Shown: in pieces, positions 59,683 through 64,000 of the stretch
Layout: every line of letters begins with the position of its first letter
Position numbering within the stretch: position 1 is the stretch's first letter
Notes under the pieces: generated by a model
Database searches by the model: none
The model's input: only the letters and a program-made list of their open reading frames with translations
What the model was told of the DNA's origin: nothing
Assembly (NCBI RefSeq): GCF_003570905.1
Contig: NZ_QXJM01000039.1
Span: 930,001-994,000 of the forward strand
Reading direction: 5' to 3'
Source: Cohnella faecalis
Lineage (GTDB): Bacteria; Bacillota; Bacilli; Paenibacillales; Paenibacillaceae
Length of the DNA: 64,000 nucleotides
Position numbers and translations under genes: made by a program

Positions 59683-60633
59683 CTAGAAAATCCTGTACCC
59701 AGCGAATTTATAAGCAAGACGATAGGATATGGCAATTAAGATTAAGCTAATCATCGATTTGAATAGACCGACTGCGGTGGCGAAGCTGAATTGCCCGCTA
59801 AGAAGTCCTTCCCGGTAGACGAACGTATCGATGATGTCTCCCTGCTGATAGATCATTGGGCTGTACAGGTTAAACACTTGGTCGAAGTTGGCGTTAAGGA
59901 CGTTGCCCAGCGCCAGTGTCCCGACAACGATGAGTATAGGCACGAGGGAAGGAAGCGTAATATGCAGCGTTTGCTTCAAGCGGGTCGCCCCGTCCACCTC
60001 CGCCGCTTCATACAGCGCCGGATTAATGCCGGAAAGCGCTGCGAGGAAAATAATCGTATTGAAGCCGAACTCCTTCCAGACGTCGCTGAAAATAATCGTA
60101 AGCCGGAACCAAGTGCCGTCGCCCAGGAAGAAAATCGGTTTAATGCCGAATGCGCTCGTTAGAAACTGATTGACGAGGCCGGTCTGGGCGAGCAAATCGA
60201 TTAAAATTCCCGAAAGAGTGACCCAGGAAAGAAAGTGGGGCAAATAGACGAGCGTTTGGATCGATCTCTTCAGCCCCATATTGCGAACCTCGTTCAACAA
60301 CAAAGCGAAAATAAACGGAACGATCAAGTTCATCGCGATTTTGGAGCAAGCAAACAACAGGGTGTTCCACGTAATTTTCACGAAATATTCGTTCTCGAAC
60401 ATATAGCGAAAATGTTGCAGCCCGACCCACGGAGAGCCGGTTATTCCTAATGAGGCTTTATAATTCTGAAAAGCCATCACGATGCCCGTCATGGGAACGT
60501 AAGAAAAAACGAAAACCAGCAGGACGGCCGGCAGCACCATGAAATGAAGCATCCACGGCTGCTTGTAGCCGCGCATCTTTTTTGTTTGCCGGGCAGCTTT
60601 GAGGTTCGCTTGCCTTGCTGTATTTGCTTCCAT
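59683..60633 (-). CDS. Sugar ABC transporter permease, LplB/MalF type
   Basis: The ATG at 60633 follows GGGGGAGAG and gives 316 residues. Six membrane segments are seen (LHFMVLPAVLLVFVFSYVPM, IAMNLIVPFIFALLLNEV, LVYLPHFLSWVTLSGILIDL, LTIIFSDVWKEFGFNTIIF, LIVVGTLALGNVLNANFDQV, MISLILIAISYRLAYKF). The coupling loop is LYEAAEVDGATRLKQTLHIT. It is a LplB-type permease of oligosaccharide transporters and is followed 16 bases later by its MalG-type partner. Divergent from the sensor kinase gene, which probably controls it. Confidence 0.93.
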   Translation of the reverse strand: MEANTARQANLKAARQTKKMRGYKQPWMLHFMVLPAVLLVFVFSYVPMTGIVMAFQNYKASLGITGSPWVGLQHFRYMFENEYFVKITWNTLLFACSKIAMNLIVPFIFALLLNEVRNMGLKRSIQTLVYLPHFLSWVTLSGILIDLLAQTGLVNQFLTSAFGIKPIFFLGDGTWFRLTIIFSDVWKEFGFNTIIFLAALSGINPALYEAAEVDGATRLKQTLHITLPSLVPILIVVGTLALGNVLNANFDQVFNLYSPMIYQQGDIIDTFVYREGLLSGQFSFATAVGLFKSMISLILIAISYRLAYKFAGYRIF

Positions 60634-60781
60634 AGCTCTCCCCCGTTCCATTGAAATCCAATTGTTTATTGAGGTGAATCCCTGCTAAATATATAGTAGC
60701 AATGCGTTCTGGCGTCGAACTATAAGACATTGTTAGGATCGATAGGGTTTTGTTAGGGACATCGTCGGGAGGGAATGGCAT

Positions 60782-62617
60782 ATGAAGCTGAGCGGCGGCA
60801 TCGTGTTTGTCAAAAATAGAATGGGCTCCAAGTTCAGCCTGTTTGCCAAGATGAATTTATTGATCCTCGTCTTGTTCATTCCGATCGTCATCTTGTTTAC
60901 TTATTCCAATAACGTAGCGTTCAAGGTGATCGGCAAGGAGCTTCAGGCTTCGAACATCAAGCAGCTCTCATTCCTTTCCAGCCAAATTGACTCAAGGATC
61001 AACCAGACCATGGATTTCGTCTTTACGTTCTCGAGGGATCCGAACGTGCAGAAATTCAATGGGCTGAACCTCTGGGACGATCGTTATGATCGAATGCAGA
61101 CGAGGTACGTAGTTCAGGAAAAGATGATGCTTCAGTCCGGAGTCATGAATATATGGCCGGTCGAGTACACGGTTTATTCCGAGCAGAACAAAGAGGCGAT
61201 ATCCAATACGAGCAACACGGTCGAGTACGATGAGGATTATTTGAAAAGAAACATGACGGGAAAATGGACGTACGGGGACGGAGAGGCCGTGTCTGCCGGA
61301 GAGCCGAAGGCTTTCCATTGGTTCTATACCAATTCTTTCGGCCAGCAGGGCACGCTTAAGGGGAGCAACCTGGTCGTCCATGCGAGCTTCGGACACGACA
61401 ACATTCAGAACATGCTGGATACGTATAAGGCGGGTGGGCAAGGGGATCCGTTGTTCTATCATAGGGGAGATGCGCCGATTCTGAACCGCAGCGCGTCCGA
61501 GCAGCTCTCGAATGAGGTGATCCGTTATTTGGACGGACAAACCTTGAGGGATACGATGCAAGATGTGGTTCGATTGGATAGTAAAAGGTATTTGGTAAGC
61601 GTGGTGAGATCTCCTCATTTGAATTGGTACTTGGTCGATATCGTTCCGCTCGAACAGATATTGGGGCCGATATCGTCCAGTCGAAATTTCTTTTACTTGT
61701 CGATGGTTTTGCTCTTCGCGGTCGGCATTTCCGCGTCGGTCCTGCTCTACCGGAACGTTCAGCGTCCGATCCGAAAGCTGGTCAAGGGCTTGCAGAGCGT
61801 GCAGCGGGGCGATTTCACAGTACGGATCGACGCCAACATGAATAATGAGTTCGCATTTCTATTTTACAGGTTTAACGATATGTCGCGGCAAATTCAAGGC
61901 CTGATCGAAAACGTGCTTAATGAAAAGCTCCGCGCCCGGGAAGCGACGCTTAAGCAATTGCAGGCGCAAATCAATCCGCATTTTCTGTACAATTGCCTCG
62001 GCTATATTATTAACATGGCCCAGATGAAAGACGAGGAGGCCGTTGTGTCGATGGGGTACAATCTAAGCGCTTACTACCGCTATATCACCCGAATGGAGCG
62101 GCCGACGGCAACCCTTGACGACGAAATACGGCTGATCGTCAATTATCTGGACATCCAGAAGCTGCGCAACGGCAGAATACATTACCGCATTGATATTCCC
62201 GAAGAGATGCTGAAGCAGCAAGTACCGCGACTGATGCTGCAGCCGCTCGTGGAAAATGCCGTCATTCACGGGATAGGAAAGTCTTATTCATCGGGCGAGA
62301 TCCGCATTATCGGCGAGATGTCGGGCGGCTTCTGCCGGGTCTATATCGACGATGACGGACCGGGGATGAACCCGGAGCAGCAAGAGGCGCTTAATCGAAC
62401 AATGAGGGAGCCGCTTCAAGAAGATATGGGCTGCGGCCTTTGGAATACGAACCAACGGATCATTAACCAATTCGGCAACAACTCTTCTCTCTATTTCACG
62501 AAATCGCCCATCGGCGGGTTCCGTACGGAAATCGTATGGGAAGTTCCCGCCGGCGATGAGCGTCAACAACATCCGCCCCGACAAGGAGATTTCCGATATG
62601 CAAATGATGATCGTTGA
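60782..62617 (+). CDS. YesM-type sensor histidine kinase
   Basis: The 611-residue kinase has a membrane segment at residues about 22-45 (AKMNLLILVLFIPIVILFTY), an outside domain of about 250 residues, a second segment (FFYLSMVLLFAVGISASVLL, residues about 300-320), HAMP, and the HisKA_7TM/His_kinase family block with AQINPHFLYNCLGYI (His at about residue 400). The ATPase has N box LMLQPLVENAVIHGIG and G1 DDDGPGMNPE, then GCGLWNTNQRI. It is of the YesM/LytS group and is paired with the AraC-type regulator that overlaps its end. Probably senses a sugar outside. ATG 60782 follows GGGAGGG. Confidence 0.93.
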   Translation: MKLSGGIVFVKNRMGSKFSLFAKMNLLILVLFIPIVILFTYSNNVAFKVIGKELQASNIKQLSFLSSQIDSRINQTMDFVFTFSRDPNVQKFNGLNLWDDRYDRMQTRYVVQEKMMLQSGVMNIWPVEYTVYSEQNKEAISNTSNTVEYDEDYLKRNMTGKWTYGDGEAVSAGEPKAFHWFYTNSFGQQGTLKGSNLVVHASFGHDNIQNMLDTYKAGGQGDPLFYHRGDAPILNRSASEQLSNEVIRYLDGQTLRDTMQDVVRLDSKRYLVSVVRSPHLNWYLVDIVPLEQILGPISSSRNFFYLSMVLLFAVGISASVLLYRNVQRPIRKLVKGLQSVQRGDFTVRIDANMNNEFAFLFYRFNDMSRQIQGLIENVLNEKLRAREATLKQLQAQINPHFLYNCLGYIINMAQMKDEEAVVSMGYNLSAYYRYITRMERPTATLDDEIRLIVNYLDIQKLRNGRIHYRIDIPEEMLKQQVPRLMLQPLVENAVIHGIGKSYSSGEIRIIGEMSGGFCRVYIDDDGPGMNPEQQEALNRTMREPLQEDMGCGLWNTNQRIINQFGNNSSLYFTKSPIGGFRTEIVWEVPAGDERQQHPPRQGDFRYANDDR

Positions 62618-64000
62618 CGATGAAGCCCACTGGGTAGACAACCTGTCGATGCACAAGCCTTGGCATACGCTCGGCATCGACCAAGTCCACAAAGCCTATT
62701 CCGGCCGCGAGGCGCTGCAAATCCTCGAAACTCATCCGATCGATATCGTCATATCGGATATTCTAATGCCCGAAATGACGGGGATCGAGCTGATCGAGAA
62801 AATCCGCGAGCGCGATAAAAGAATCAAATGCGTTATTTTATCCGGTCACTCCGATTTTGAATACGCGAAAGAGGCGCTCCGGCACAAAGCGGTGGACTAC
62901 CTGCTTAAGCCGCCGACGGATAACGAATTGTTCGGCGCGGTGAAGGCCTCAATCGATCAATTGAAAGCGGAATGGGAAAGCGTCAGTTCCTACGAGCGAA
63001 CTCAATTTACGCTGCGAGAAAATTTGCCGCTTCTGCGCGGCCAACTGCTTCTTAACGCGTTTCGCGGCGAGCGGCTGCCGAACGAGGAGTGGAGCCGGAA
63101 GCTCGAAAATTACAGGCTGCCGTTTCGATTCGGGGAATGCTCTCTGTTGCTGGTCCGAATGGAGGACGAATTCGGGCAGTATCGGAACAATGGTCAGCAG
63201 CTTGTCGAATACGCGATCATTAATATCGCGGAGGAGATTTTCGGCGAATACGCAGAGGTGTGGGGAGTCAAGGAGGAGCTAGGCTACTTGGCCTTCTTGC
63301 TCCAGCTTAAGGGGGAAATCACAGACGACAGGAAAGAAAACCTGTTGGAGAAGCTTGCCATGCAGCTTCAATCGAAGGTGAAGCAGTTTCTGAAAGGCCC
63401 GCTGTCCATCGTCATTACGGAACGATTCCGGTTTCCGGAGCAATTGCCGGATCGTTATCGTCAGGCTGCGGCCTATTTCCGACAAATCGTCGGGGATGAG
63501 AGGGAGTTCGTCATGCGGGTCGGCGATTCGGAGACGATCGTGCCGCAAGGGCCATTGGACGCGATTCATATGCCTCCCGCTTTGATGAACCTGCTGGAGG
63601 CTGGGCGTTGGGACGCCGCGGAAGAGAAGCTTATGTCTGTGTTCGCGGAATTGGACGATAAGTGGTCCGAATCGTGGGAGCATTGCATGGAGGCTGGGTT
63701 TTTGATCGCTTCCTCCTTCACCAATTTAGCTCATCGGAACGGTCATACGTTGGCCAAACTACTTGGTCCGGACATGGAGCCGCTGCAGAACGGAGATGCA
63801 TTCGCCTCCATCGGCAAGCTTCGCAAGTGGTCGATCTCCGTGCTCGGCAGGCTGAGGGAGGAAACGTCGAACGACGCCAAGGATGCACGCTCCCAGTACG
63901 TGAGGACAATCAAGGAGTTCATCGACAAAAATCTTCATCTCGACGTTTCATTGAGAGCATTGGCGGACCGAGTGAACCTTCATCCGACGCATCTGTCCAA
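62598..64000 (+). CDS. YesN-type response regulator with AraC domain, truncated by the window end
   Basis: Starting at ATG 62598 (behind AAGGAG, overlapping the kinase stop by 20 bases), the frame stays open to the window end (467 codons). Residues 1-120 form a receiver: MQMMIVDDEAHWVDNLSMHK, Asp acceptor in IVISDILMPEMTG, CVILSGHSDFEY, and Lys in YLLKPPTDNELF. A middle region of about 250 residues follows, without clear motifs. At the end the AraC-type helix-turn-helix begins (IKEFIDKNLHLDVSLRALAD, RVNLHPTHLS). It likely activates the divergent permease operon or nearby sugar genes. The final part lies outside the window. Confidence 0.93.
   Translation, partial: MQMMIVDDEAHWVDNLSMHKPWHTLGIDQVHKAYSGREALQILETHPIDIVISDILMPEMTGIELIEKIRERDKRIKCVILSGHSDFEYAKEALRHKAVDYLLKPPTDNELFGAVKASIDQLKAEWESVSSYERTQFTLRENLPLLRGQLLLNAFRGERLPNEEWSRKLENYRLPFRFGECSLLLVRMEDEFGQYRNNGQQLVEYAIINIAEEIFGEYAEVWGVKEELGYLAFLLQLKGEITDDRKENLLEKLAMQLQSKVKQFLKGPLSIVITERFRFPEQLPDRYRQAAAYFRQIVGDEREFVMRVGDSETIVPQGPLDAIHMPPALMNLLEAGRWDAAEEKLMSVFAELDDKWSESWEHCMEAGFLIASSFTNLAHRNGHTLAKLLGPDMEPLQNGDAFASIGKLRKWSISVLGRLREETSNDAKDARSQYVRTIKEFIDKNLHLDVSLRALADRVNLHPTHLS

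Overview
The window looks like chromosomal DNA of a spore-former of the Paenibacillaceae (Paenibacillus/Cohnella type). The basis is Gram-positive style Shine-Dalgarno sequences, frequent TTG and GTG starts, a YesM/YesN two-component pair beside LplB/MalG-type sugar permeases, a secreted protein ending in a copper-amine-oxidase N-terminal-type domain, a thi operon behind a TPP riboswitch, and TGATAAT-type Fur boxes. The species cannot be named from the sequence alone.

Layout. 1-4.4 kb: small AT-rich accessory genes: a membrane protein cut by the window edge, a PD-(D/E)XK plus RAMA protein with a frameshifted tail, two acyltransferase-fold proteins and a DUF4256 protein. They are followed by a 51-bp tandem array enclosed by nested inverted repeats. 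4.4-5.9 kb: a PfkB-type sugar kinase and a DUF1906 glycoside-hydrolase-like protein. 6.0-22.0 kb, minus strand: one unbroken run of 15 genes for a contractile phage-tail-like injection system. It has sheath, tube, a repeat-built protein in the tape-measure position, tube-to-hub adaptor, hub, gpV spike, gp25 wedge, gpJ, a gpI-position protein, a coiled-coil fibre and two unassigned terminal genes. It starts with a polytopic membrane protein. No capsid, terminase, portal, integrase, holin or AAA+ ATPase is visible. 22.3-29.5 kb: an APH-fold kinase, a two-component system with an ABC-2 type exporter, a decayed BlaR1/MecR1-type peptidase, a DUF1304 protein and an AlkD-like protein.

29.5-37.7 kb: a promoter, TPP riboswitch and terminator control tenA-thiZXY-thiF-thiE-thiS-thiG-thiO-thiD. 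This covers pyrimidine salvage by uptake and TenA, thiazole synthesis, and coupling; thiC is absent. 37.8-38.5 kb: fourteen copies of a second 51-bp tandem repeat. 38.5-41.4 kb: two Fur-box promoters drive a siderophore-binding lipoprotein and a Btr-like AraC regulator broken by an internal deletion.

41.4-48.0 kb: a roughly 1,500-residue secreted polymorphic toxin with a C-terminal nuclease-like domain and a candidate immunity gene. Divergent to it is an aegerolysin behind a textbook four-repeat PhoP box, then an orphan SMI1/KNR4 protein and a DUF4177 protein. 48-55.2 kb: a frameshifted RCC1-propeller surface protein, a DEAD-box helicase, a Gfo/Idh/MocA oxidoreductase and an SPFH/zinc-ribbon membrane-stress operon similar in layout to ydjI-ydjH-ydjG. 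55.2-64 kb: a LacI repressor with two perfect operators, a frameshifted GH3 beta-glucosidase, two sugar ABC permeases and the YesM/YesN pair, whose regulator runs off the window.

Four large genes carry single disruptions. Either these accessory genes are decaying, or the assembly has small indel errors.
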